Part shown: positions 1 to 5,254 of the stretch, piece after piece
Numbering within the stretch: the first letter of the stretch is position 1
Layout of the letters: each line of letters starts with the position of its first letter
Assembly: GCA_035533815.1 (NCBI GenBank)
Contig: DATLTB010000144.1
Coordinates: 1-9,265, forward strand
Length of the DNA stretch: 9,265 nucleotides
Source: JANWKA01 sp035533815
Lineage (GTDB): Bacteria; Bacteroidota; Bacteroidia; Chitinophagales; Chitinophagaceae
Direction of reading: 5' to 3'
The notes under the pieces: model-generated
The model's input: only the letters and a program-made list of their open reading frames with translations
Told to the model about the DNA's origin: nothing
Databases searched by the model: none
Translations under genes and position numbers: made by a program

Positions 1-444
1 TTCGGTGATCATCCGATGGTCCTGTTGACCAATTTGACGCAGGTCAACACCTTCGACAGTAAATCGATATACAAAATCGTGGAGATCTACCTTACCCGAT
101 GGAAATGTGATGAATGCTACCGCTATATCAAGCAATCATATAATCTGGAAGACCTCAGAGTGAGAAGCTATGCAGCCATACGTAATATCACCGTCATCGT
201 CAATGCCATTGCCTACTTTACCAGCATTTATATGGGACTAAGTCTGAAGATGCGCATCATGGTCCAGAAGATCTTTATTTTATCCAAACGATTCTTTGGA
301 ATTCCTTCCTTCTTTAATTATGCCATGGCTGATGGTATTTATGAACTCCTGAAGAAGGACAATGCTGCATTTAATCCAATAGATTACCAAGGGAAAACTG
401 GCAAATCGTCAGGTGTTATACAGCTGGAATTGTATCCAATTTGA
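1..444 (+). CDS. IS4-type transposase, C-terminal part (5' end outside window)
   Basis: The reading frame is open from the first base, so this is the last 147 residues of a longer protein, not a small gene starting at the Met codon at 16. The sequence PMVLLTNL, then YLTRWKCDECYRYIKQSYNLEDLRVRSY, is split here as YLTRWKCDECYRYIKQ and SYNLEDLRVRSY, and it resembles the C-terminal catalytic part of IS4-family DDE transposases (Y-2-R-3-E-6-K signature). A further match to relatives I recall is KRFFGIPSFF followed by a YAMADGI-like segment. In such enzymes this region carries the third catalytic acid. Here the position expected for Glu in the signature reads Asp, with Glu one residue later. This could be a tolerated variant or an alignment shift. 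The frame ends at a TGA with no internal break. No terminal inverted repeat could be identified downstream. The family call is secure to IS4-like; whether the element is active cannot be judged. Confidence 0.85.
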   Translation, partial: FGDHPMVLLTNLTQVNTFDSKSIYKIVEIYLTRWKCDECYRYIKQSYNLEDLRVRSYAAIRNITVIVNAIAYFTSIYMGLSLKMRIMVQKIFILSKRFFGIPSFFNYAMADGIYELLKKDNAAFNPIDYQGKTGKSSGVIQLELYPI

Positions 445-572
445 AGTTTATAGGGAAACTCCAGTATATTTTAGCTTTGCTATACAAAAAAACGAAACAG
501 TTCTTGCCATTGCAGCTTATTAAGCGGGCGTAGACTTTCATGTATTTCTTTTTGAATGCTATGCATGTAAAA

Positions 573-610
573 AGCCAGCAGGTTTCGACGAAGGAGAAAC
601 ATAGCTGGCT
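573..610. other. Orphan two-stage hairpin in transposon debris
   Basis: AGCCAGC (573-579) pairs with GCTGGCT (604-610). Nested inside, GTTTC (582-586) pairs with GAAAC (596-600), leaving a 9-nt loop and small internal loops. The 12 base pairs are perfect in each segment. There is no T-run after it, so it is a poor intrinsic terminator. It lies downstream of the IS4-like gene and might be a piece of an element end or a small structured RNA remnant; nothing fixes its role. The rest of 445-838 has stop codons in all frames and I recognise no gene in it. Confidence 0.4.
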
Positions 611-838
611 AACATTAAAGCCGACGTATAAAACGCCATTGATGAAGCTGTTTTGAGTTCAATATATTTTTTTCATCAGCCCCATCCTCAAACAGGTTTT
701 TCCGGCAGCATAAAAATAACAGCTACATATATACAGTGTAACAGGAGTTATATATCTTATCGGTATACCAGTTCATTGAAAAAAAGGACACGACCTTTTT
801 AAAGCCCTTAGTTATAAAGCCGTACTCACGGATAAAAT

Positions 839-998
839 GTGCGAAGGCGAACCATTACTGCACTGATTAAGGCAGTATAATAAAAGACAGGTGCAATACA
901 TGGCAGGTCATAAATATATCACCAGCACAGAAAAATATGCTGTTCAGGAAATGGATACACTGATGTATCAATTAAGCCTGCATCATCCGTTCGGATAA
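839..998 (+). pseudogene. Tyrosine recombinase (phage-type integrase) C-terminal fossil
   Basis: From 900 the frame reads MAGHKYITSTEKYAVQEMD and ends in HHPFG before a TAA at 996-998. This is the typical end of a Bacteroidota tyrosine recombinase: the GHKYxxSTEKY block carries the catalytic tyrosine (the Y of TEKY) and HHPFG is a usual terminus. Just upstream, codons 867-899 read LRQYNKRQVQY, which is the normal lead-in to the block. Before that, a TGA at 864-866 stands where relatives have Trp in a THWL-like segment. An apparent extra G at 860 shifts the frame, and the preceding bases (839-859) read VRRRTIT in the shifted frame. Upstream of 839 the similarity is lost. So at most about 53 codons of a roughly 300-400 residue enzyme survive, with at least one nonsense and one frameshift change. 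The left boundary is approximate. It indicates a past integrative element at this site. Confidence 0.68.
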
Positions 999-1006
999 AA
1001 ACAAAC

Positions 1007-1039
1007 TAATTGGAGGTCACAATTTGTGATCTCCAATTA
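1007..1039. repeat. Near-perfect 33-bp palindrome, copy 1 of 3
   Basis: The left arm TAATTGGAGGTCACAA and right arm TTGTGATCTCCAATTA flank one central T. The arms are complementary at 15 of 16 positions, the exception being a G/T pair. It begins 8 bp after the stop of the integrase fossil. Two weaker copies follow at 1076-1106 and 1105-1131. Such a symmetric site could bind a dimeric DNA-binding protein or form a hairpin. Confidence 0.75.
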
Positions 1040-1040
1040 C

Positions 1041-1059
1041 GTATCGCATTTTACGATAC
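1041..1059. repeat. Short inverted repeat GTATCG/CGATAC
   Basis: GTATCG (1041-1046) and CGATAC (1054-1059) are perfect inverted arms around a 7-bp AT-rich centre. Its sequence is unrelated to the neighbouring TTGTGATCTC palindromes. Operators of Bacteroidota toxin-antitoxin operons are often short inverted repeats, so an operator role is possible, but it lies over 100 bp before the antitoxin start. Confidence 0.4.
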
Positions 1060-1075
1060 CTTAAAAAGCATATAG

Positions 1076-1131
1076 AACTTAAGGTCCCAGATTGTGATCT
1101 CAAGTTGGAGGGCGCAAATTGTGATCTCCAG
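1076..1131. repeat. Two imperfect palindromes related to copy 1 (copies 2 and 3)
   Basis: Copy 2 spans 1076-1106, with AACTTAAGGTC on the left and GATCTCAAGTT on the right. Copy 3 spans 1105-1131, starts TTGGAGGGCGCAAATTG and ends TGTGATCTCCAG. Both share the core ATTGTGATCTC with copy 1 on the + strand, while their left arms have diverged more. Copies 2 and 3 abut, and copy 3 ends 17 bp before the predicted -7 box of the toxin-antitoxin operon, so it is placed where an operator could act. That is inference from position. Confidence 0.6.
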
Positions 1132-1148
1132 GTATAAAAAATAAAAAG

Positions 1149-1156
1149 TAAATTTG
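1149..1156 (+). promoter_or_regulatory. Bacteroidota -7 box (TAAATTTG) for the toxin-antitoxin operon
   Basis: TAAATTTG fits the TAnnTTTG consensus exactly and lies 16 bp before the antitoxin ATG. No TTG element sits at the usual spacing upstream; the nearest (1119-1121) is about 27 bp away. Confidence 0.55.
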
Positions 1157-1172
1157 TAGAAAGCGATATGAT

Positions 1173-1394
1173 ATGACAACTACAGCATTACGTAAAAAGC
1201 TAACCAGCTATATGCAGGTTGCCGATGATAAAAAATTAAAGGCCATCTATATGCTTTTGGAAGATGAGATAGATCATCCTGGACGTATCAGTCTGGAACA
1301 ATACAATAAAGAACTGGAGGCCGCAGAAGCGGAGTTCGGCAAAGGAAATTTTATTACGCATGCTGCAATGAAAAAGAAAATAAAGCAATGGTAA
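1173..1394 (+). CDS. Putative antitoxin of a RelE/ParE-type toxin-antitoxin pair
   Basis: A 73-residue, highly charged protein directly before, and overlapping, a RelE/ParE-like toxin gene. Residues 1-33 look helical (MTTTALRKKLTSYMQVADD, then a KKLKAIYMLLED-like stretch). The region around ISLEQYNKELEAAEAEFGKG resembles the short helical segment found in many small Bacteroidota antitoxins, and the C-terminus is Lys-rich and likely wraps the toxin. No classic HTH or AbrB motif is evident to me, so the DNA-binding part is unassigned. The ATG at 1173 is chosen because an ATG at 1168 is followed at once by a stop. By analogy with known pairs it would neutralise the toxin and, with it, repress the operon, perhaps through the palindromes upstream. 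The antitoxin call rests mainly on context and size. Confidence 0.75.
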   Translation: MTTTALRKKLTSYMQVADDKKLKAIYMLLEDEIDHPGRISLEQYNKELEAAEAEFGKGNFITHAAMKKKIKQW

Positions 1395-1693
1395 AAAAGC
1401 GGCATCAGGTTGTATGGACAACGCCTTCACAACAACATATCCGGGCAGCCTGGAAATACATAAGCAATGACTCTCCTAAAAATGCCAGAAAGGTAATAGA
1501 GGATATAATTACAGCAGCAGAAAAAGCCATTGATAACCCGGAGTTTTATCCACCCGATAAATACAAAACAAATAATGATGGCAGCTACCGTGCTTTTGAA
1601 AAGCATGGTTACAGGATCGTATACCGGTACACAAAAAATATTGTCCGCGTGCTTCGGGTTCGTCATACAAAGATGGAACCTAAACATTATTAA
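1388..1693 (+). CDS. RelE/ParE-family toxin
   Basis: A 101-residue basic protein with the layout of the RelE/ParE superfamily: an N-terminal strand (HQVVWTTPSQQHI, about residues 6-18), two helices (residues 17-50) including AWKYI and ARKVIEDI, then a C-terminal sheet with YRAFEKHGYRIVYRYT (67-82) and VRVLRVRHTKMEPKHY (86-101). The ending RVxHTKMxPxxY is frequent in ParE/RelE members of Bacteroidota. Superfamily members are either ribosome-dependent mRNA endonucleases or gyrase inhibitors; the sequence does not decide which. The ATG overlaps the antitoxin stop in ATGGTAA (7 nt shared), a typical coupling. The gene is intact and of normal length. It sits among mobile-element debris, as such modules often do. 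No terminator follows within 200 bp. Confidence 0.85.
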   Translation: MVKKRHQVVWTTPSQQHIRAAWKYISNDSPKNARKVIEDIITAAEKAIDNPEFYPPDKYKTNNDGSYRAFEKHGYRIVYRYTKNIVRVLRVRHTKMEPKHY

Positions 1694-1949
1694 CCCACGC
1701 TTCAAATACAGGAAATAAAGTCTCGGTCTTCCTTCCTTCCTTGCCACCAAAAACATGCACCAGCTTACGTTGTAATCTTGTTCCTGCCTCACATCAATAC
1801 ACCTTGCTCATTACGTCGTAAAGCTGCCACAGTTGCCGCCCTCAAACTGTTCGTACCGCCTTTTTTGAATATGAAATAAGCTAAAATAACTATGATATAA
1901 ATTGAAATGAGCTTATATAAGCTTTTATGAGCTTTTTTAACACAAGAGA
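1694..1949. other. Gene-free stretch after the toxin gene
   Basis: I see no gene here. It holds a CCTT run near 1730-1742 and, towards 1876-1940, AT-rich DNA with several AGCTT/AAGCT words, including the perfect 14-bp palindrome AGCTTATATAAGCT at 1910-1923 and a weak stem followed by six T at about 1919-1938. The minus strand at about 1690-1860 gives a broken frame with a segment GTRLQRKLVHVFGGKEGRK, interrupted by stops; this could be a gene fossil but I do not recognise it. Confidence 0.35.
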
Positions 1950-1972
1950 ATTCAACAAACAAATGCAACTTT
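1950..1972 (-). repeat. Inverted partial copy of the 29-bp repeat unit head
   Basis: ATTCAACAAACAAATGCAACTTT matches the reverse complement of the repeat at 2072-2100 in 20 of 23 positions; the core ACAAATGCAACTTT is identical. It lies opposite in orientation to the array at 2038-2225, so the whole block 1950-2220 is bounded by imperfect 23-bp inverted repeats, as in a miniature element. The mobile-element reading is inference. Confidence 0.55.
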
Positions 1973-2037
1973 ATTTTAAGAGCAGATTACTCACATTTTA
2001 TCAAATTAAGAACCAAAAGCATACTATTTAAATTATT

Positions 2038-2225
2038 TAAATGTGAATGTATCTTTAATGTCAATTAGTACAAAAGTTGCATTTGTAACTTGAATCCGCC
2101 CATTAAATACGTTGAAAACAAATTGAATAACCGGCCTAGAAAACGTTTTAACTTTGAATCGCCAAATAAAGTGTTTAACAAATTTATTAATCAGCAAAAA
2201 GTTGCATTTGTGACTTGAATCCGCC
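2038..2225. repeat. Decayed tandem array, three 62-63 bp units with a 29-bp conserved head
   Basis: The heads at 2072-2100 and 2197-2225 are identical over 29 bp except one base (they begin AAAAGTTGCATTTGT and end ACTTGAATCCGCC, with A or G before ACTTG). A degenerate middle copy, GTTTTAACTTTGAATCGCC, ends at 2163. The ends at 2100, 2163 and 2225 give a period of 63 and 62 bp. The DNA between heads is also related (for example ACAAATTGAATAA against ACAAATTTATTAA), which indicates diverged tandem units and not a CRISPR with unique spacers. The minus strand stays open through the units for 64 codons, but the translation shows no known protein repeat. Confidence 0.6.
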
Positions 2226-2656
2226 AATCCTTTTAAGAATGACAGTTCTCCAGCCTATGGAAACTATAAAATAGATTATACCTAAGGAAAATGGCACGAT
2301 CTTTCTGATCCTACTATTTAATTTCCGGTTGACATTCCAGAATGGGAAGTAGCGATTGTCTTCAGCTCCTGCGCTAAATGAACTACCGGAAACTAATCCT
2401 TCATACACCAGGGCTGATATTGTTTCCCTTATCCCCGATGACCGGTTCCCCATGATGAGATGCCCTTGTAAATATCAGTATAGGGATGGAAATTTCCCCC
2501 TTTAAAAAAAATGACCTTCGCGGGTGGAATTCCCGTAAACATGCCTAAAAAAATGTCCATTATTTAAAAAGGTATGTTTTCTGTTTTCCTTGGGCCAAAT
2601 AAATTTTAAAAACAGAAAGCTTTTTAAACCAAATTTGTACCCTCATTTAATCCCTA
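2226..2656. other. Gene-poor region upstream of the oxidoreductase gene
   Basis: No gene here is convincing. The minus strand has an 88-codon frame from an ATG at 2453 down to 2187 that runs into the repeat array; it contains one hydrophobic stretch (VPFSLGIIYFIVSIGW) but resembles nothing I know and lacks a promoter motif. AT content rises at 2505-2640. A CGGG/CCCG stem lies at 2521-2535. A weak -7-like CAAATTTG is at 2630-2637, 19 bp before the next start codon. Confidence 0.35.
2537..2579 (+). terminator. Possible terminator or leader hairpin
   Basis: AAACATGCCT (2537-2546) pairs with AGGTATGTTT (2570-2579) over 10 positions with one G-T pair, around a 23-nt AT-rich loop, and a T-rich tail follows. 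It could end transcripts arriving from the left or form in a leader of the oxidoreductase mRNA. The long loop makes it a weak candidate. Confidence 0.3.
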
Positions 2657-3715
2657 ATGATCGATACCATCCGCACTGCCCTGGTCGGTTTTGGGATTTC
2701 CGGGCAGGTATTTCATGCTCCCTTCCTCACCACGATCCCGGGATACCAACTTGTGTCGGTCTTGGAAAGGCATAGTTCCTTTTCCGGGGAACGGTACCCA
2801 GGCATCCGGATCTGCAGAACCATGGAAGAATGCATCGCAGATCCTGAACTGGACCTTATCATCATTACCACCCCCACAGAAAGTCACTTTTCCCTGGCAG
2901 CCATGGCGATAGAAGCAGGCAAACATGTGGTCGTGGAAAAACCATTTACGGTCAATCCAGCTGAAGCCATTGACCTGATCAAACTGGCCATAGAAAAAGG
3001 AGTTGTGCTGAGCGTTTACCAGAATCGGAGGTATACCGGCGATTTCCGGGCTATTCAAAAGATCCTTCATTCAGGCATTTTGGGGGATATCGCAGAATTC
3101 GAAGCTCATTATGACCGGTACCGGCTGCAGCTTCGGTCCGGAGCCTGGAGGGAAATGGACCTGCCTGGAAGCGGAATACTCTTTGACCTGGGTGCCCACC
3201 TGATCGATCAGGCATTGTGCCTGTTCGGCAGTCCGTTAACTATCACGGCAAATATCAAAACCCAGCGACCTGGAGCTAAAGTGACCGATTATTTTGATCT
3301 CCGCCTGGGTTATGATCTGACAGAAGTACGCTTAAAATCCGGCATGCTGGTCCGGGAACCAGGCCCCCGATACCAGGTTCATGGCACCCTGGGATCTTAC
3401 GTCAAATACGGGGAAGACCCGCAGGAAGCACTCCTCAGGTCAGGACAATTACCCCTGGGACCGGACTGGGGAATGGAATTACCGGATCAATGGGGTATCC
3501 TGCATACGGAAAAACAGGGCGTGGTGATCCGGGAACCCTACCCTACCCCGGCAGGCAATTTCGGCGATTATTACCGGGAACTTTATCTGACCCTGACTGC
3601 TGGCCACCCCTTACCTATACGTCCCGAAGAGGCGTATAATACCATCCGGCTCATATCACTGGCCATGGAAAGCAGCAGCCGGGGCAGGACAATGATCTGT
3701 ACAAACTTGCTGTAA
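2657..3715 (+). CDS. Gfo/Idh/MocA-family oxidoreductase, YdgJ/IolW-like
   Basis: A 352-residue cytoplasmic NAD(P)-dependent dehydrogenase, the normal length for the family. The N-terminal Rossmann fold starts ALVGFGISGQVFHAPF (residues 8-23). VFHAPF is typical of the branch with E. coli YdgJ and B. subtilis IolW (scyllo-inositol dehydrogenase). The EKPF motif with the active-site Lys is at residues 94-97, and YQNRRYTGDF follows at 121-130. The C-terminal domain has GSGILFDLGAHLIDQ (171-185), where Asp177 and His181 fit the family's D-x-x-x-H catalytic pair. The substrate is probably a cyclitol, sugar or sugar derivative, but this family is too varied to name it. The start ATG at 2657 places the glycine motif at the usual distance from the N-terminus. 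It stands alone on this strand and converges on the LuxE-like gene, with 17 bp between stops and no terminator visible there. Confidence 0.9.
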   Translation: MIDTIRTALVGFGISGQVFHAPFLTTIPGYQLVSVLERHSSFSGERYPGIRICRTMEECIADPELDLIIITTPTESHFSLAAMAIEAGKHVVVEKPFTVNPAEAIDLIKLAIEKGVVLSVYQNRRYTGDFRAIQKILHSGILGDIAEFEAHYDRYRLQLRSGAWREMDLPGSGILFDLGAHLIDQALCLFGSPLTITANIKTQRPGAKVTDYFDLRLGYDLTEVRLKSGMLVREPGPRYQVHGTLGSYVKYGEDPQEALLRSGQLPLGPDWGMELPDQWGILHTEKQGVVIREPYPTPAGNFGDYYRELYLTLTAGHPLPIRPEEAYNTIRLISLAMESSSRGRTMICTNLL

Positions 3716-3732
3716 ATCCATTCTTTTACCCA

Positions 3733-4722
3733 TCAGGCAGTCATCAGGCTGCAGCCCCGCCATGCACTTTGATCCAGTCTTCCCGTTACCTCGAATTCAC
3801 CCCCGGGATGGATTACGCCGGTATCTTCCGTGGCTATAAATGCACAGGAATCAATATTGGCCAAATCGATCACATGCAGAATTCCAGGTATTCCCTCCGG
3901 AGCCCAGCTAAACGGATCATCTATCTCCCGCACCAGCACCCGCATCCAGGGAGGGCTCCTGAATATTCCCCGGCCGGTAGAATATGCCTGGGAAAGCAGT
4001 TCTGTCATGCCATATTCGGAATGGATGGATTCTACTCCCAGCCTCTCTTTAAGGATCTCATGTACTTCCAGCCTAGTTATCTCCTTGCGTCTCCCCTTCA
4101 TTCCCCCGGTCTCCATCACGATGGTGTTTTTCAGTTTCATCGGGTATTTCTCCGCAAAGTCCAGCAGGGCAAAAGTGACCCCGAGTAAAAAGCTTTTGCG
4201 CCCTGCCCCCTCAAGTCCATTCAGCAGATCGAACAACCTTTTATGGTCCTGCAGAAAAAAGCCACTTTCAGCCTGACCACTTCCCCTGACCAGATCATCC
4301 ACCATATACACCAGGGAAGAATGCCTGCGTTCCAGGTAGGAAGGAAGCAGGGCCAGGATGGTATACTCCCGGAGATCACCATAAAACAGGGCAAAGGAAC
4401 GTTGGAAGCTTTCGCGGTAGTGCACCGGATTGCTGAGTATATGCCGGCTGGTCCCCCCCGATCCCGTGCCACTGCTTTCAAAAACGATTCCTGGAATAAA
4501 ATGGCCACTGGTCACCTGGTGTGTTTTAAAAAAGGAAACCGGAAGGAAGGGAATCTGATCCAGACGGTCGGCGTTGCCCGGATCCGACTTCGTCAAATCA
4601 GTATATGCCCGGTAAATGGGGTTGTTCCGGTACTGCCAGTCAAAGAGGTCTAATGCTAAAAGCTCAAATCCCGCGTTATTAATCTGGAAAACCTGTTTCC
4701 CGAACCGATTTTTATTACTCAT
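3733..4722 (-). CDS. LuxE-like acyl-protein synthetase
   Basis: A 329-residue cytoplasmic protein of the LuxE family within the acyl-adenylate-forming enzymes. LuxE activates fatty acids with ATP and passes the acyl group to its own Cys or a partner enzyme. The best signatures are FESSGTGSGGTSRHIL (residues 81-96, the Ser/Thr/Gly-rich phosphate loop), METGGMKGRRKE (203-214), SEYGMTELLSQAYS (235-248, the aromatic-Gly-Met-Thr-Glu adenylate motif) and TGRLDQSAWRGCSL (313-326), the domain hinge plus a C-terminal Cys at 324 that may correspond to the acyl-accepting Cys. Family members are usually around 350-380 residues, so it is slightly short. No LuxC reductase or LuxD transferase is next to it, so it is not a bioluminescence gene; in Bacteroidota such orphan LuxE-like enzymes occur with varied, often surface-polymer, genes. 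It diverges from the lipoprotein gene across 31 bp. Confidence 0.85.
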   Translation of the reverse strand: MSNKNRFGKQVFQINNAGFELLALDLFDWQYRNNPIYRAYTDLTKSDPGNADRLDQIPFLPVSFFKTHQVTSGHFIPGIVFESSGTGSGGTSRHILSNPVHYRESFQRSFALFYGDLREYTILALLPSYLERRHSSLVYMVDDLVRGSGQAESGFFLQDHKRLFDLLNGLEGAGRKSFLLGVTFALLDFAEKYPMKLKNTIVMETGGMKGRRKEITRLEVHEILKERLGVESIHSEYGMTELLSQAYSTGRGIFRSPPWMRVLVREIDDPFSWAPEGIPGILHVIDLANIDSCAFIATEDTGVIHPGGEFEVTGRLDQSAWRGCSLMTA

Positions 4723-4741
4723 TTAATCCTGTTAGAATACG

Positions 4742-4749
4742 TAAATTTG
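4742..4749 (+). promoter_or_regulatory. Bacteroidota -7 box (TAAATTTG) before the lipoprotein gene
   Basis: An exact TAnnTTTG match that ends only 4 nt before the ATG at 4754. If functional, the transcript would begin at or within a few bases of the start codon. The intergenic space to the divergent LuxE-like gene is 31 bp, so the upstream promoter elements would lie in the start of that gene. Confidence 0.55.
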
Positions 4750-4753
4750 TCCT

Positions 4754-5185
4754 ATGAAAAAGTTCATTCCTGTCCTGGTGTCAGTACTCCTGTTTTGGTC
4801 CTGTACCAAGAAGGGAAGTTTCCCCAACAGTCCGCAAATTACATTGGAATCCGTTAGTTCCTACCAATTGCATCCTGCTGATTCCCTGGTAATCCTGCTG
4901 GGCTTTAAAGATGGTCAGGCGGATGTGCTGGATTCGGTCTTTTTCCGGGAAAACCTGACCACCCGGTATTCCGGATTTTTGTCAAAATCCATTCCATCCT
5001 TTCCTGCCAAGAACGATGAACAGGGTGATATTGTGCTTACTTTGAATTATTTAAGCGATATCGGGCAACCGATTAATCCCAACGGAGACCCAGATACTTC
5101 GGCTTTCAGCCTATACATCAAGGATATGAAAGGTCAGTTCAGCGATACGGTGGAGACTCCGCCTATCGTCATTTACCCGAACTAA
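4754..5185 (+). CDS. Small hypothetical lipoprotein
   Basis: A 143-residue protein with a lipoprotein signal peptide: MKKFIPVLVSVLLFWSC, with the Cys at residue 17 as the predicted lipid-modified residue after a hydrophobic run and WS at -2/-1, a pattern common in Bacteroidota. The mature part is about 126 residues, rich in Ser, Asp, Pro and alternating hydrophobic residues, with segments such as SLVILLGFKDGQADVLD and SAFSLYIKDMKGQFSD that suggest a beta-sandwich domain and possible metal-binding Asp clusters (NPNGDPDTS, residues 113-121). I do not recognise a named family; fold and role are inference. TKKG follows the Cys, not an acidic export signal, so periplasmic-side or surface location is undecided. 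It is closed by a strong terminator at 5204, so it is probably transcribed alone. Confidence 0.8.
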   Translation: MKKFIPVLVSVLLFWSCTKKGSFPNSPQITLESVSSYQLHPADSLVILLGFKDGQADVLDSVFFRENLTTRYSGFLSKSIPSFPAKNDEQGDIVLTLNYLSDIGQPINPNGDPDTSAFSLYIKDMKGQFSDTVETPPIVIYPN

Positions 5186-5203
5186 AACAGGATGAACTCA
5201 TCC

Positions 5204-5234
5204 AAAAAGGATTCCTTTGAAAGGAATCCTTTTT
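5204..5234. terminator. Strong bidirectional intrinsic terminator
   Basis: AAAAAGGATTCCTTT (5204-5218), a single G, then AAAGGAATCCTTTTT (5220-5234): a perfect 31-bp palindrome. In RNA the stem would be about 12 bp with a small loop and a U-tract on either strand. It lies 18 bp after the lipoprotein stop and 9 bp before the -7 box of the carboxylase gene, so it insulates the two units. It would act on the minus strand too, though no minus-strand gene leads into it. Confidence 0.85.
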
Positions 5235-5243
5235 GATTTTAAG

Positions 5244-5251
5244 TACATTTG
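5244..5251 (+). promoter_or_regulatory. Bacteroidota -7 box (TACATTTG) for the carboxylase operon
   Basis: An exact TAnnTTTG match 3 nt before the ATG at 5255. A TTG at 5217-5219, inside the terminator stem, is about 24 bp upstream and could be the -33 element at slightly long spacing. The overlap would tie terminator and promoter together. Confidence 0.6.
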
Positions 5252-5254
5252 GCT

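Noticed and set aside
1690..1860. Minus-strand frame containing GTRLQRKLVHVFGGKEGRK, perhaps a gene fossil
   Set aside because: It is interrupted by stops and I cannot match it to a family; too weak for a pseudogene call.
1919..1938. Terminator for the toxin-antitoxin operon (AAGCT stem with six T)
   Set aside because: The stem is only 5 bp and lies over 220 bp from the toxin stop; it is better explained as AT-rich AGCTT repetition.
2072..2225. Possible CRISPR array from regular 29-bp heads
   Set aside because: The middle head is degenerate, the intervening DNA is related between units, one copy is inverted, and no cas gene is present.
2187..2453. 88-codon minus-strand frame with one hydrophobic segment
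   Set aside because: No recognisable family, no promoter motif, and it ends inside the repeat array; kept only as a remark.
3716..3732. Terminator between the convergent oxidoreductase and LuxE-like genes
   Set aside because: The 17-bp gap has no stem and T-run; transcripts may overlap or end within the opposite gene.
3769..4653. Several long plus-strand frames opposite the LuxE-like gene
   Set aside because: They are antisense shadows of a well-supported protein and their translations have no domain-like pattern.
5249..5254. TTG start two codons before the ATG of the carboxylase gene
   Set aside because: The TTG is part of the TACATTTG promoter box; ATG at 5255 is the plausible start.
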